Source: Heritagella_A intestinalis
Lineage (GTDB): Bacteria; Bacillota; Clostridia; Oscillospirales; Acutalibacteraceae
Reading direction: 5' to 3'
Length of the DNA: 64,000 nucleotides
Assembly: GCA_904418995.1 (NCBI GenBank)
Contig: CAJFQF010000002.1
Coordinates: 62,001 to 126,000, forward strand
The translations under genes and the position numbers were made by a program. The number at the start of each line of letters is the position of its first letter. Within the stretch, counting starts at the first letter, position 1. Under the pieces are notes generated by a model, which worked only from the letters and a program-made list of their open reading frames with translations, searched no databases and had not been told where the DNA came from. Shown piece after piece: positions 48,631 through 57,262 of the stretch.

Positions 48631-49362
48631 ATGAGTAGTCAACAAATTTCTTTCGCTGATTTGGCAAAAGCCATTCAGCAGCGAGCGGAAAAGTCTTCTC
48701 TGTCCGTTTCTCAGCCTAAAGCATTGCAGCCTAAGCGCCGAGTTGCAAGTCCGGCCAATGTGATTCCTACACCGCAGATTATTGAAGAAATTAAGGACTA
48801 CCTGCTTTTCCATTCTGGTAAGTATGGATACCGGAATTACATCATCTTTCTGCTGGGTATCAATGTGGGAAGACGGTGCGGCGATCTCTTGGCCTTACGT
48901 GTTAGTGATGTATACCAAAACGGCAAGGTCGTAGACCACATCACACAGCTTGTAGAGAGCAAAACCGGAAAGCGCATTACCCTTTACTTATCTGATGATG
49001 TGCGGGAAGAACTTTGGCAGTACATCTATGCAAATATGCTGCATCATTATCCCAGCAGCTACTTATTTCCCAGTCAGAAAGGCCATAATGCAGGCCATTT
49101 GTCTACCAAAAGCTATTGGCGGATTATGAACGATGTGGAAAATACCTTGCAGCTGAACTTTCACCTTTCTACTCACGCCATGCGGAAGACCTTTGCCCGT
49201 TATCGCTACGATTACATGGTGGCCCACAGAGATGAATACAAAGTAGACCCCTTGGTGATTATGCAGAAGATTTTGGGGCATTCTTCTCAGCAGATTACCA
49301 TTGATTACCTGGATCTCACCAAGGAAGACATCAAAAAGGCAATGACTTCCATTACATTATAA
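48631..49362 (+). CDS. Tyrosine recombinase (integrase/resolvase type)
   Basis: The 243-residue protein carries the catalytic set of tyrosine recombinases: Arg81/82 in GINVGRRCGDLLALRVSDV, Lys in SKTGKRI, HAMRKTF (His182, Arg185), GHSS (His217) and nucleophile Tyr226 in IDYLDL. The short N-terminal domain suggests a dimer-resolution or small integrase rather than a long phage integrase. It has its own promoter. No attachment site could be identified beside it. Confidence 0.88.
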   Translation: MSSQQISFADLAKAIQQRAEKSSLSVSQPKALQPKRRVASPANVIPTPQIIEEIKDYLLFHSGKYGYRNYIIFLLGINVGRRCGDLLALRVSDVYQNGKVVDHITQLVESKTGKRITLYLSDDVREELWQYIYANMLHHYPSSYLFPSQKGHNAGHLSTKSYWRIMNDVENTLQLNFHLSTHAMRKTFARYRYDYMVAHRDEYKVDPLVIMQKILGHSSQQITIDYLDLTKEDIKKAMTSITL

Positions 49363-49403
49363 CATCTTACACGCAAACACACAAGAAAAAAGGAGGAATT
49401 ATT

Positions 49404-49640
49404 TTGCAGTACACGAAAACAGAAGCAGAACGCCGGGCCGTACAAAAGGCCCTGCGGCAGATGTGGGAAGAACCGGATATGAGGAAGATGTCCAGCGAAA
49501 TGCAGAACCGTGGCGCGTCTCCGGAAGAGATTGCCAAAGCGGAAATTGCGTTTCAGTATGTTATGAATTCGGAATTCCGCAGCTGGCTCAATGATTTTGT
49601 GTTTACCAGTACCTATTATCGGAAGGAGGAAAGAAGATGA
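49404..49640 (+). CDS. Unknown small helical protein (78 aa)
   Basis: TTG 49404 follows AAGGAGGAA. The product is helical and Glu/Arg-rich (TEAERRAVQKALRQMW, SPEEIAKAEIAFQYVMNS). The stop overlaps the next start. Function unknown; typical of mobile-element operons. Confidence 0.6.
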   Translation: MQYTKTEAERRAVQKALRQMWEEPDMRKMSSEMQNRGASPEEIAKAEIAFQYVMNSEFRSWLNDFVFTSTYYRKEERR

Positions 49641-49891
49641 GCTTGGCCGTTTTGATAGCTCTGTTGCTGATAGGGTTCGTCCGAATGGGCGCGGAGAGTG
49701 TGCAGGTCGCTTGTTCCAAAAGGTTGGCACACCGGCAAAACCAGAAGATGGAAGACCTCTTGGCGCAAGGCGTTCCCAAAGACGCAATCACCAATCTGCG
49801 CTATGGGTACGTCACGGAGGAAGAGATCAGAGAATGCATGAAGACGGGAAATTTCAACCCGGTTTTAGGATTTAAAGGAGGCAGAAGGTAA
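49637..49891 (+). CDS. Small membrane-anchored protein (84 aa)
   Basis: It starts in the previous stop (ATGA). One N-terminal hydrophobic helix (LAVLIALLLIGFVRMGA) is followed by a soluble tail with paired helices (QNQKMEDLLAQGVPKDAI, YGYVTEEEIRECM). It is one base upstream of the next gene. No family recognised. Confidence 0.6.
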   Translation: MSLAVLIALLLIGFVRMGAESVQVACSKRLAHRQNQKMEDLLAQGVPKDAITNLRYGYVTEEEIRECMKTGNFNPVLGFKGGRR

Positions 49892-50887
49892 ATGAGTTAT
49901 TGTAAAAAAAGAGAAAGCATGGTGAATATCTGCCACGCTTTGATGAGCCATGATTGGCAGGTGTATGGTTACTCTCCAGACCGGTCGGACAGCATGACAG
50001 ATTGTTACTGCCCGGCATCCTGGAGCGGTGTAGCAGCAAAGAATGGTTATGTCCTGTGCGTCAATGTGTCTGACTACCAGGTGCAGAGTAGCCGCCAACC
50101 CATCTATGATTACCACCAGTCCGCCGCCAGTGTGAAGGATAGTGCCAAAATCGCACAGCTTCGGATCCTGGCCAGCGATAAGGGTGCAACGGAAGGCGAA
50201 AAGGCTGCTGCCTTAGCGGCCATTGATCGGATACATACCCGGCAGAAGCGGGGGAGTGGTGCCAAAGTGTTTCGGGGGCACTGGCCGGAGTTTCACGCCA
50301 ATCCGCCGCATTTCAACTGGCATATTGAGAAAGCCGGAAACATAGTCGCGAAGGGCGTAGGCGCGTTTTCATTCTGTGATCTACCCATTCCGATTTATAT
50401 CGACATGGATTTCAATAAGGAACTCAGCAAGTACAAGTTGGCGGAAGCCGAAAAAGAACGAGTACAGAAATTCCAGCGGTTCATTGACAGGTTGGAAAAG
50501 GTAGTTTCCCCCAAGATAGGGAAGGGAAAAGACGACTGCTATCAGGTCGTCACAAAAACCCAAAAGGTAAAAATCCGCCATGCCGAACCCCTCCCCGACC
50601 AAAAGGAAGGCCGCATTGCAGTCGGAAGCTGCTTCCAGGTTTGCGCAAAGATGTTTCCCAAGCGTTTTCAAAATGCGGTTTATTGCATTGTAGCCGCAGA
50701 TGAAGAGAAAGTCCGTGCGGCAAGATTTAACAAATCCCTCACAAAGCTGCTGTCTTCCCATTACGATATTGTGTGGTCTGGGCGTACTGGATTTGAAGAC
50801 CGTATCAGACGGGAAGAGATTGTCTTTGTGGACATCCAGGAAGAAACGGTTGACCGGCAAGTACAAAAATGCGTTAAGAAAGGATAA
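49892..50887 (+). CDS. Unknown mobile-element protein (331 aa)
   Basis: ATG 49892 follows GGAGGCAG. The N-terminal ~60 residues (SHDWQVYGYSPDRSDSMTDC, then GVAAKNGYVLCVNV) resemble a module seen in large polyvalent-type proteins of conjugative elements. The middle has a long helix and beta region, and the C-terminal third is charged. No catalytic motif found. It precedes the DUF4942 methyltransferase with a 5-bp gap. Confidence 0.55.
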   Translation: MSYCKKRESMVNICHALMSHDWQVYGYSPDRSDSMTDCYCPASWSGVAAKNGYVLCVNVSDYQVQSSRQPIYDYHQSAASVKDSAKIAQLRILASDKGATEGEKAAALAAIDRIHTRQKRGSGAKVFRGHWPEFHANPPHFNWHIEKAGNIVAKGVGAFSFCDLPIPIYIDMDFNKELSKYKLAEAEKERVQKFQRFIDRLEKVVSPKIGKGKDDCYQVVTKTQKVKIRHAEPLPDQKEGRIAVGSCFQVCAKMFPKRFQNAVYCIVAADEEKVRAARFNKSLTKLLSSHYDIVWSGRTGFEDRIRREEIVFVDIQEETVDRQVQKCVKKG

Positions 50888-50892
50888 ATCTC

Positions 50893-52683
50893 ATGGAAGT
50901 TAAGAATATGACCACTACCCCCAACACGACGGAATTTTACCCTACGCCTGCAAGGCTGGCGGAAAAAATGCTGTCGGGTATTGATTTTTCCCGTTGTTAC
51001 TCCTTTTTGGAACCGTCCGCAGGCAAGGGGGATTTGGCAGAACAGATTTTGCGGAAACACTGTGCCGATGTTAGCGCCAGCAATGAGAATTTTACCATTG
51101 ATTGCGTGGAGGTAGATGAATACCTGCGGCAAATCCTCAAGTTCCAGTTCTCAGAAGAAAAAGAAGAGTCTTTCCTTCAGGAGATGCGGAAGCTGAATGA
51201 AAAGCCGTATATGGAAAAGACAGAAGAAGACAAGAGGAGGCAACGCTTCCTGGAATCAGAGATAAAAATTCGGAAGGCCGGAAAATATGTCCACATTGTG
51301 GGAGACGATTTTTTGAAGTTCCACACCTATAAGCACTACGACTGGATTGTCATGAACCCTCCCTTTTCGGAAGGGGACAAACACCTGCTTCACGCTATCC
51401 AGCTCCAAGAACCAGAGGGCGGTGGAGTGGTGTGTCTCTTGAATGCGGAAACTATTCGGAATCCCTATACTCCTACCAGAAAGCTGCTCGCACAGAAGCT
51501 ACAACAGTATGAGGCGAAGATAGAGTTTTTGGAAGATGAGTTTTTGGACGCCGAACGGACTACAAGAGTAGAGATTGCCTTGATTCGTCTCAACATCCCT
51601 GCACCGGAACGCCACAGCGATATTTTTGAAAAGCTCAAGCGGGAGCAGGCGGAGAGTCAAAACCAAGAAGAGCAGTTTGGAGAAGAGCCGGATGCTATTA
51701 CGTCATCGGATTTCATCAAGGCGATCGTGGCCCAGTATAACTTTGAAGTGACTGCTACTGTTCGTTTGATTCATGAGTATGAATCTTTCGTTCCGTATAT
51801 GCTGAACTCATTGGGGGACGAGAAATACAAATCGCCGATTTTGCGGCTATCGTTTTCTGATAGTAGGGGCTCCGGGAGGGTTTCTATCAACCAATACTTG
51901 AAGGCCGTTCGCAAAAAGTATTGGGAAGCACTGTTTCAGAACCCGCAGTTCGTGGGGTTGCTCACATCCAACCTCCAGAGGGAATATCGGAATAAAGTGG
52001 ATGCCTTGCAGGACTACGACTTTTCGGAATTCAATATCCGGACGCTCTATTTGGAAATGATGTCAGGACTTTGCGTGGGCGTGGAAGACACTATCATGAA
52101 GCTATTCGATAAATTGACTGCATCTCATACCTTCTACTCAGAGTGTTCCACGAACATCCACTATTTCAATGGATGGAAGACCAACAAGGCCCACAAGATT
52201 GGCAAGAAGGTTATTTTACCGGTCAACGGAATGTTCTCCGACTGGAAATGGGCGCAAGATACTTTTTCAGTGCGCAATGCTTACGATGTCATTTCCGATA
52301 TTCAAAAGAGCTTGGACTATCTGGATGATGGAACTACCAACGAAGTGAATTTGATGTCGTTCTTGGAGGCCGCAAACAAGGCCGGTCAAACTCGGAATAT
52401 CCGGTGTAAGTACTTTGACATTGACTTGTTCAAGAAGGGAACTATGCACATCAAGTTTCATCCAGAGACCATGAAGCTGATTGATCGTTTTAATATCTTT
52501 GCTGCCCAAAAACGCGGATGGCTTCCGCCCTCTTACGGGAAAGCCGCATACAGCAATATGTCTGCGGAAGAGCAGGCAGTTATCGACAGCTTCCAGGGAG
52601 AAAAAGCATACCAGAAAGTAATGGCGAACAAACAGTATTACCTGGCAGAAGCAGTGCCGCAGATGCTGTTGCTTCCGGCCTGA
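50893..52683 (+). CDS. DNA methyltransferase-like protein with DUF4942 C-terminal domain
   Basis: ATG 50893 follows AAAGGAT (596 residues). The N-terminal ~250 residues are an N6-adenine methyltransferase: FYPTPARLAEKML, SFLEPSAGKGDLAE (SAM motif) and the catalytic DWIVMNPPFSEGD. The C-terminal ~330 residues match the DUF4942 pattern. Such fusions are common in conjugative elements and phages of Clostridia, and may protect element DNA; no partner restriction enzyme is nearby. Confidence 0.85.
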   Translation: MEVKNMTTTPNTTEFYPTPARLAEKMLSGIDFSRCYSFLEPSAGKGDLAEQILRKHCADVSASNENFTIDCVEVDEYLRQILKFQFSEEKEESFLQEMRKLNEKPYMEKTEEDKRRQRFLESEIKIRKAGKYVHIVGDDFLKFHTYKHYDWIVMNPPFSEGDKHLLHAIQLQEPEGGGVVCLLNAETIRNPYTPTRKLLAQKLQQYEAKIEFLEDEFLDAERTTRVEIALIRLNIPAPERHSDIFEKLKREQAESQNQEEQFGEEPDAITSSDFIKAIVAQYNFEVTATVRLIHEYESFVPYMLNSLGDEKYKSPILRLSFSDSRGSGRVSINQYLKAVRKKYWEALFQNPQFVGLLTSNLQREYRNKVDALQDYDFSEFNIRTLYLEMMSGLCVGVEDTIMKLFDKLTASHTFYSECSTNIHYFNGWKTNKAHKIGKKVILPVNGMFSDWKWAQDTFSVRNAYDVISDIQKSLDYLDDGTTNEVNLMSFLEAANKAGQTRNIRCKYFDIDLFKKGTMHIKFHPETMKLIDRFNIFAAQKRGWLPPSYGKAAYSNMSAEEQAVIDSFQGEKAYQKVMANKQYYLAEAVPQMLLLPA

Positions 52684-52704
52684 GATATGAAAGGAGTTTT
52701 TCAA

Positions 52705-53244
52705 ATGAACAACCAGAACACAAACAACCAGCAGGTGCAGCGTCTCTTGAATTCTGTTATGACAGACCTTGCCCAGATGAATCTGGCTTTTGAATATCTG
52801 CGGAAATCTCATGAGACACTGGAAAGGCGGCTGGCTGCCGCTGAAAAGGAATCTCCGAAATCCCGTATCGGCTTGGCGGACAAGGCCAGAATGAGAGCGC
52901 TAGAGACTTGTTTTGCATACCGCAACGACTCTCTGGGATTGCAGCAATGGGCGAAAAAGACGACACAGGCCATTGCTAAGCGTAACAATAAAAAGAACGG
53001 TTCCGCTATTACCAGGCAGATTGTTGCCTCGTTAGAGCGTGAGCCGCACGGTGCTTCGCTGCGACAGGCCAGAAAGAAGGGCGTTGCCGCAATGGATGTT
53101 ATTTTAAGAGATGATCATCTGATGTTGGCGTACATAACCCGCCTGGAGGAAGAATACCTCCTTGCAGGTTGTGAAAACAACAAAGGGGGAACAGTTCATG
53201 AGAAGAAAAAGCTTTCTGGAAAAGCAGGCGGAGCAGTATCCTGA
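52705..53244 (+). CDS. Unknown coiled-coil protein (179 aa)
   Basis: I chose ATG 52705 because AAAGGAG lies 8 nt before it. It has a helical N-terminus with coiled coil (AFEYLRKSHETLERRLAAAE), then a basic region (KKTTQAIAKRNNKKNGSAIT), and a second helical part. It overlaps the start of the next gene by 47 bp. Function unknown. Confidence 0.55.
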   Translation: MNNQNTNNQQVQRLLNSVMTDLAQMNLAFEYLRKSHETLERRLAAAEKESPKSRIGLADKARMRALETCFAYRNDSLGLQQWAKKTTQAIAKRNNKKNGSAITRQIVASLEREPHGASLRQARKKGVAAMDVILRDDHLMLAYITRLEEEYLLAGCENNKGGTVHEKKKLSGKAGGAVS

Positions 53245-53419
53245 TTATCACATCTACTCCATTTTTTACGGCTTGCCAGCGCCATATAATAAAAATAGCA
53301 AGCTGTATAAGGCTATGGAGCGTGCTCGGAATGCAGGATACCAAAACGTGATTTACGTTGTTGGAGAGAGAAAGCGCATCCAAAGCCAGGGTTACAGATT
53401 GGCAGTGCTGGTCAAGTAA
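53198..53419 (+). CDS. Small unknown protein (73 aa)
   Basis: I chose ATG 53198 after AAAGGGGG. The product is basic and mostly helical (EKQAEQYPDYHIYSIFYGLP, then LYKAMERARNAGYQNVIYVV). The 3' end overlaps the convergent ImmA/IrrE gene by 28 bp. Function unknown. Confidence 0.5.
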   Translation: MRRKSFLEKQAEQYPDYHIYSIFYGLPAPYNKNSKLYKAMERARNAGYQNVIYVVGERKRIQSQGYRLAVLVK

Positions 53420-53829
53420 TCCTCTGCCAATTCTTCTGAACAACCCAAATACCGCGCCGCTTTTTCAATGGTATCGCAGGCGGCGCATACATCCGAGGGA
53501 TTTGGAAAGAGAAGGAAGAGAGCGAACAGGTTCGCTTCCCTCTCATAAGGGCTGGTTTTCAAATAGGTGTTTTGCTCCAGAAAAATTCGGTTTATCCCTT
53601 TGTGTAGAAGGAGATGTCCCAATTCATGGGCCAATACAAACCGCCTTTCTTCTTCCAAAAGACTGTAATCAACAAATACAATTTCGTTGCGCTCAATTCG
53701 TTTGTAAAAACCACGGATCCCATGCAGTTCACAGGGAAGGATGGAAACACCAAGCTGTTGCAGGATTCTTTCTGGGTCATTGGTACCACACTGAGCGATC
53801 AGTTTTTGGGATCGCTTCCAGATATTCAT
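53392..53829 (-). CDS. ImmA/IrrE-family metallopeptidase
   Basis: The 145-residue protein has the zinc motif AHELGHLLLH (HELGH at 68-72) and the downstream Glu in YEREANLFA, as in ImmA, which cleaves a phage or ICE repressor after DNA damage. It is encoded 9 bp downstream of an XRE repressor gene, the classic ImmR/ImmA-type arrangement. It probably triggers induction of the element. Confidence 0.9.
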   Translation of the reverse strand: MNIWKRSQKLIAQCGTNDPERILQQLGVSILPCELHGIRGFYKRIERNEIVFVDYSLLEEERRFVLAHELGHLLLHKGINRIFLEQNTYLKTSPYEREANLFALFLLFPNPSDVCAACDTIEKAARYLGCSEELAEDYLTSTANL

Positions 53830-53838
53830 ATCAGAACC

Positions 53839-54252
53839 TCACTTCCGATACTTTTTGGGGGTGTATTTCTCCTTATTCTTTCTTCTTGCAAGCTCAAAAC
53901 CCAGGGCCAAAGCGCTGCGCAGGCTTTCCTGTGCTTCCGCAGTCATGGGGTTTCCGTCAAACATCAGGTCTCCCCCTTCATCTAGCTCTCCCATTAACCG
54001 CTGCACTTTACGGGAAATGTCCTGTTTTTCTTTAATAGAAAGGTCATCTTCGGATTGTTCTGGCAGGCCGAGAAGGTAATCGCAGGACACGTGGAATCGG
54101 TCTGCTAATTTTTGCAGGTAGTCCGATCCGATGGAGCCACCGTTGAGCCATTTGTTGATGGAAGTGCGGGAGCACCCTAATTCTTGAGCCAATTGATTGG
54201 CGGTCATATTGTTTTCTGCGAGGAGTTGAGCCAAACGGGTGGCAAAATCCAC
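53839..54252 (-). CDS. Cro/CI-type (XRE) repressor paired with ImmA/IrrE
   Basis: I chose GTG at 54252 (137 residues), 7 nt after GGAGG; an upstream ATG at 54267 has no ribosome site. The N-terminal HTH (TRLAQLLAENNMTANQLAQE, GCSRTSINKWLNGG, YLQKLADRFHVSCDYLLG) is XRE-type. The C-terminal ~65 residues are helical. It should bind the three ACAC..AGT operators just upstream (54277-54350) and be cleaved or relieved by the peptidase next door. Confidence 0.88.
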   Translation of the reverse strand: MDFATRLAQLLAENNMTANQLAQELGCSRTSINKWLNGGSIGSDYLQKLADRFHVSCDYLLGLPEQSEDDLSIKEKQDISRKVQRLMGELDEGGDLMFDGNPMTAEAQESLRSALALGFELARRKNKEKYTPKKYRK

Positions 54253-54276
54253 AAAAATCCCTCCCATATTTCGTTA

Positions 54277-54350
54277 ACACTTTAGTGACAAATGTCGTTG
54301 ACATTGACACCAAAGTGACATATAATAACCACAAGGACACTATAGTCCCA
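54277..54350 (+). promoter_or_regulatory. Consensus promoter and three operators at 30-bp intervals
   Basis: TTGACA (54298-54303), 17-bp spacer, TATAAT (54321-54326) drive the DUF262-type gene. Three related 14-mers lie exactly 30 bp apart: ACACTTTAGTGACA (54277-54290), ACACCAAAGTGACA (54307-54320, in the spacer) and ACACTATAGTCCCA (54337-54350). An ATGTC/GACAT palindrome overlaps the -35. They are the obvious targets of the divergent XRE repressor. Confidence 0.82.
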
Positions 54351-54402
54351 CACACAGAATAACACAAAACAAATGTTTTTTCAACAGAAAGGGGTATGGA
54401 AA

Positions 54403-55596
54403 ATGATGCAAACAGATAGTGTGCAGGAAGTCATGGATGTGATTGCACAGGCGGCTACAGAAATGGACGAGTCAAGCCCAGTTTCTTCCCGCTGGCACCG
54501 CAGATCATCGGAGATGACATCCGTTCGCGCGGTGCTTACTCGCCTGAAGGAGGGCACTATTCAGCTTCCCCTCTGTCAGCGCCTTTATGTATGGGGGAAA
54601 GAACATCGCTTGAGTTTATGGGATACCATTCGGGACAACGCCTCTCTGGGAACCATTATCTTAGCGGAGCATGAAGGTGTTTTGTATTTGGTAGATGGCC
54701 TACAGCGTCTGACTTCTTGTATGTATCTTTCTGTGGACCACGATGAAGTTGGCATGACGGATGCAGAGAAGAATGAGGTATTGAATTATGCAATAACAAT
54801 TGAAACGGTGTACGATATGGCCCTTCCGGAAATCAAAAATTATTTTGGACGGCTCAATAGTGGTATCGCCCTGGCGGCGGTAGTCAAGGCCAGATCCAAG
54901 CTGTCCGACCGTCTGAACAGTGCTGTTTTGGCCTTGAGCAGCAATCCCTACTTTAGGGAGGCCGACACCAAAATTACATTTAATAAGGGGCATCACCATG
55001 AGATTATCGCGATGAATGCCCTTTTGGCGGCCGCAGGAATTGGAATTGTAGACAACAAGGCCGCTTCCTTGTGCAAGACCCTCCAGGAATATGAGGATGA
55101 TGTTTTGAATGCCCAAAAAAAGGCCCAGGCTTTGATAGACAGATTGATTTCTGTTTTCAAGGGATTGGATACCGCCCTTGCGAAACGTGCCTTGAGCGCC
55201 AATTTTGCCAGTGTTTTGCTGCATGTTATGGCGAAGGAAGAGTGTACAGATGTCCAGTTGGCCGCAGTAATCCAGCATATCTTTGCTGGGAGGAAGGCAA
55301 TCCCAGAGTACAGCGCAACAACCCGTTCGCAGGCAGCGGATGCAAAGAAGTGTTTGGAAAGATACCAGGTTATTGTTTCCTTGTTGGGAAAGGTAGGGAA
55401 TACATTCGATTCAAAGTCATTTGAATCTTGGAAGTCGTCATCTTCTGTATTAAAAACCAAAGGAGGGGAGATTGTAGATATTGCGGAATTTTCTGATTTC
55501 GACTTACGTTCTTTGTACACTCTACAAAAACAAGGAAAAACGGAGGAATATGACCAGTTTGTAGCAAAAAAATATCATGAACTGGAAATTGCATAA
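54403..55596 (+). CDS. DUF262-type (ParB-fold) protein
   Basis: I chose ATG 54403 after GAAAGGGG (397 residues). LPLCQRLYVWGKEHRLSLWD and LVDGLQRLTS correspond to the DUF262 motifs PxxQRxYxW and DGQQRLT, the ParB-like nucleotide-binding fold of GmrSD-type restriction enzymes. The C-terminal helical half lacks a recognised HNH (DUF1524) domain. It is expressed from the repressor-controlled promoter, so it may be an induced regulator or an incomplete defence enzyme. Role uncertain. Confidence 0.72.
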   Translation: MMQTDSVQEVMDVIAQAATEMDESSPVSSRWHRRSSEMTSVRAVLTRLKEGTIQLPLCQRLYVWGKEHRLSLWDTIRDNASLGTIILAEHEGVLYLVDGLQRLTSCMYLSVDHDEVGMTDAEKNEVLNYAITIETVYDMALPEIKNYFGRLNSGIALAAVVKARSKLSDRLNSAVLALSSNPYFREADTKITFNKGHHHEIIAMNALLAAAGIGIVDNKAASLCKTLQEYEDDVLNAQKKAQALIDRLISVFKGLDTALAKRALSANFASVLLHVMAKEECTDVQLAAVIQHIFAGRKAIPEYSATTRSQAADAKKCLERYQVIVSLLGKVGNTFDSKSFESWKSSSSVLKTKGGEIVDIAEFSDFDLRSLYTLQKQGKTEEYDQFVAKKYHELEIA

Positions 55597-55610
55597 TGGA
55601 GAGATGACGT

Positions 55611-55892
55611 ATGGAGTTGGATGTCATGTTGAACCAAACGGGTATTACATACACGACATTGCCCAAAATAGGGCCGGTGTGTGTGGTGGACATGAAAGAG
55701 GTGATTCGAAGGTATCCGCTGGAAGAAGTAGAAGCATTCTTCTGCGATGTTTTGAGGTCTTATAAGATTCCAAAGTTCGATTTGAAGGCGGGATTTTCCA
55801 TGTACTACAAACATATGAGAGGGAGGCTTCTCTATGGAATTTATGATACAATTATCAACCAGCCCATTACAAAAGAATATTTAGGGAATTGA
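55611..55892 (+). CDS. Unknown protein (93 aa) upstream of MazF
   Basis: ATG 55611 follows GGAGAGATG. The product is alpha/beta (TTLPKIGPVCVVDMKEVIRR, YPLEEVEAFFCDVLRSY). It lies 50 bp before the MazF/PemK start in the same direction, the usual antitoxin position, but it does not resemble a known MazE. It could be an unrelated element protein. Confidence 0.55.
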   Translation: MELDVMLNQTGITYTTLPKIGPVCVVDMKEVIRRYPLEEVEAFFCDVLRSYKIPKFDLKAGFSMYYKHMRGRLLYGIYDTIINQPITKEYLGN

Positions 55893-55942
55893 TTTTAGCA
55901 GGATTTTCTGTTAATTTTATAGGTATTAGAGAGGTGAGAGTT

Positions 55943-56311
55943 TTGAGTCAAATCATTAAAAGAGGCGACATCTATTATGCCGATCTGAGCCCGGTCGTTG
56001 GCTCAGAACAGGGCGGGGTTCGCCCCGTATTGATCATTCAAAATGACCTGGGCAACAAATTCAGCGCAACCGTCATTGCCGCCGCAATCAGCAGCAAGAC
56101 TGGCAAACGGCCACTTCCCACCCATGTTCCTCTTTGTGCTAAAGACACAGGATTAAAGGTAGATTCCATCGCCTTATTGGAACAGGTGAGAACGTTGGAC
56201 AAGCATCGGCTGAAGGAAAAGGTAGGCCGGGTGCCGCAGGAAGATTTTCGAGAGGTAGACCAGGCTCTGCGAGTCAGTTTTGGAATGGGGGGAGAGGTGC
56301 AATATGCGTAG
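55943..56311 (+). CDS. MazF/PemK-family toxin (endoribonuclease)
   Basis: I chose TTG at 55943 because AGAGAGGTGA is well placed (122 residues). The fold markers are KRGDIYYADLSPVVGSEQGG and RPVLIIQND, then SIALLEQVRTLDKHRL, diagnostic of MazF/PemK. These enzymes cut mRNA at short sequences and serve as addiction toxins. A MazE-like antitoxin was not recognised; the 93-residue upstream protein is the only candidate. Its stop overlaps the next start. Confidence 0.85.
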   Translation: MSQIIKRGDIYYADLSPVVGSEQGGVRPVLIIQNDLGNKFSATVIAAAISSKTGKRPLPTHVPLCAKDTGLKVDSIALLEQVRTLDKHRLKEKVGRVPQEDFREVDQALRVSFGMGGEVQYA

Positions 56312-57167
56312 CTGTGATATAGAGGCGCAATTAGATAACTGGGAACTGCGCCTTTCCATCCCCGTATCAGAGTTCCAAACAAGTCACTGGAAAGCTTTTT
56401 TTGAAGAAAATGAGGTCGGAGGCAGACAATTTGATGTAACGAAGCGAGATGTTTGTTCCGTTGTGCGCCGCCGCGTGGGGGAAGGAACAGAAGGAGAAAA
56501 AGCGTTAAGGGAATTAAGATTTGGCCAATTGGATTTTTCAAAGCGAGTCCGAAATATTTACTTCCCCAGCTACGAACGTTTTTGGGCGCAGATAACTGCG
56601 TCTTTAGACGAAGCGTTTCCCATTAACGAACACCAATATAGAACCATCCTATGCGACGCCTGCCTTACATGGGCGGGATTCGCACAAAAAGAGATCCTCA
56701 AGTGCAAGAAGAGCGATGTAACTTTTTCGGATGAAATCACCATTGGAGGTCACACAGCCGCCTTGCAACACAACTCCACTTTGGCCCTGCGGGAACACGC
56801 CATCACCAATTCTTATTGGCGGTCTAATGGTATCAGCGTATGCGAGTATCGATACGCGCCAACCGAGGAGCTATTCCGAACGGCGGTTGGCCCTCTGCGG
56901 CAGCATGAGTTGTCTGCGCTTTGGAAAAAATTTAGAGACAATATTTCTCCGTCAGTCGCCAAAAAGATGACCCGCAAAAACATTTATTATTCGGGCGTCT
57001 TTTGCCGGATACGGCAGGTACGTATCCAAAAACACATCCCTGTCTCTTTATCCCAGTATTCTGTGGACATGAGGGACGCCTTCAGGGCGGAGGGCGTTAT
57101 AATGCACCCCATTATGGCGGAATACACCAAGTGGGAAAAAGGCTTCTATCAAGATATGGAATTTTAA
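56304..57167 (+). CDS. Integrase-like protein lacking clear catalytic residues
   Basis: I chose ATG 56304, overlapping the MazF stop (287 residues). Middle sequence ILCDACLTWAGFAQKEILKC and the C-terminal KNIYYSGVFCRIRQ resemble phage-integrase core strands (SGxFYR near the end), but an HxxR box and nucleophilic Tyr in the right place are missing. It may be a degenerate tyrosine recombinase reused as a DNA-binding protein. Confidence 0.5.
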   Translation: MRSCDIEAQLDNWELRLSIPVSEFQTSHWKAFFEENEVGGRQFDVTKRDVCSVVRRRVGEGTEGEKALRELRFGQLDFSKRVRNIYFPSYERFWAQITASLDEAFPINEHQYRTILCDACLTWAGFAQKEILKCKKSDVTFSDEITIGGHTAALQHNSTLALREHAITNSYWRSNGISVCEYRYAPTEELFRTAVGPLRQHELSALWKKFRDNISPSVAKKMTRKNIYYSGVFCRIRQVRIQKHIPVSLSQYSVDMRDAFRAEGVIMHPIMAEYTKWEKGFYQDMEF

Positions 57168-57197
57168 ATTGGATTCGTGTTTTACAGTAATGAGCCA

Positions 57198-57226
57198 TTG
57201 CATAGGCCCAAAAACTTTTGTATGAT
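57198..57226 (+). promoter_or_regulatory. Promoter of gene at 57263
   Basis: TTGCAT (57198-57203), 17-bp spacer, TATGAT (57221-57226), followed by AAAGGAGTACACAACA and the ATG at 57263. Both boxes are near consensus. Confidence 0.7.
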
Positions 57227-57262
57227 AGGGGCAAGGAAGCCCAAGGAAAGGAGTACACAACA

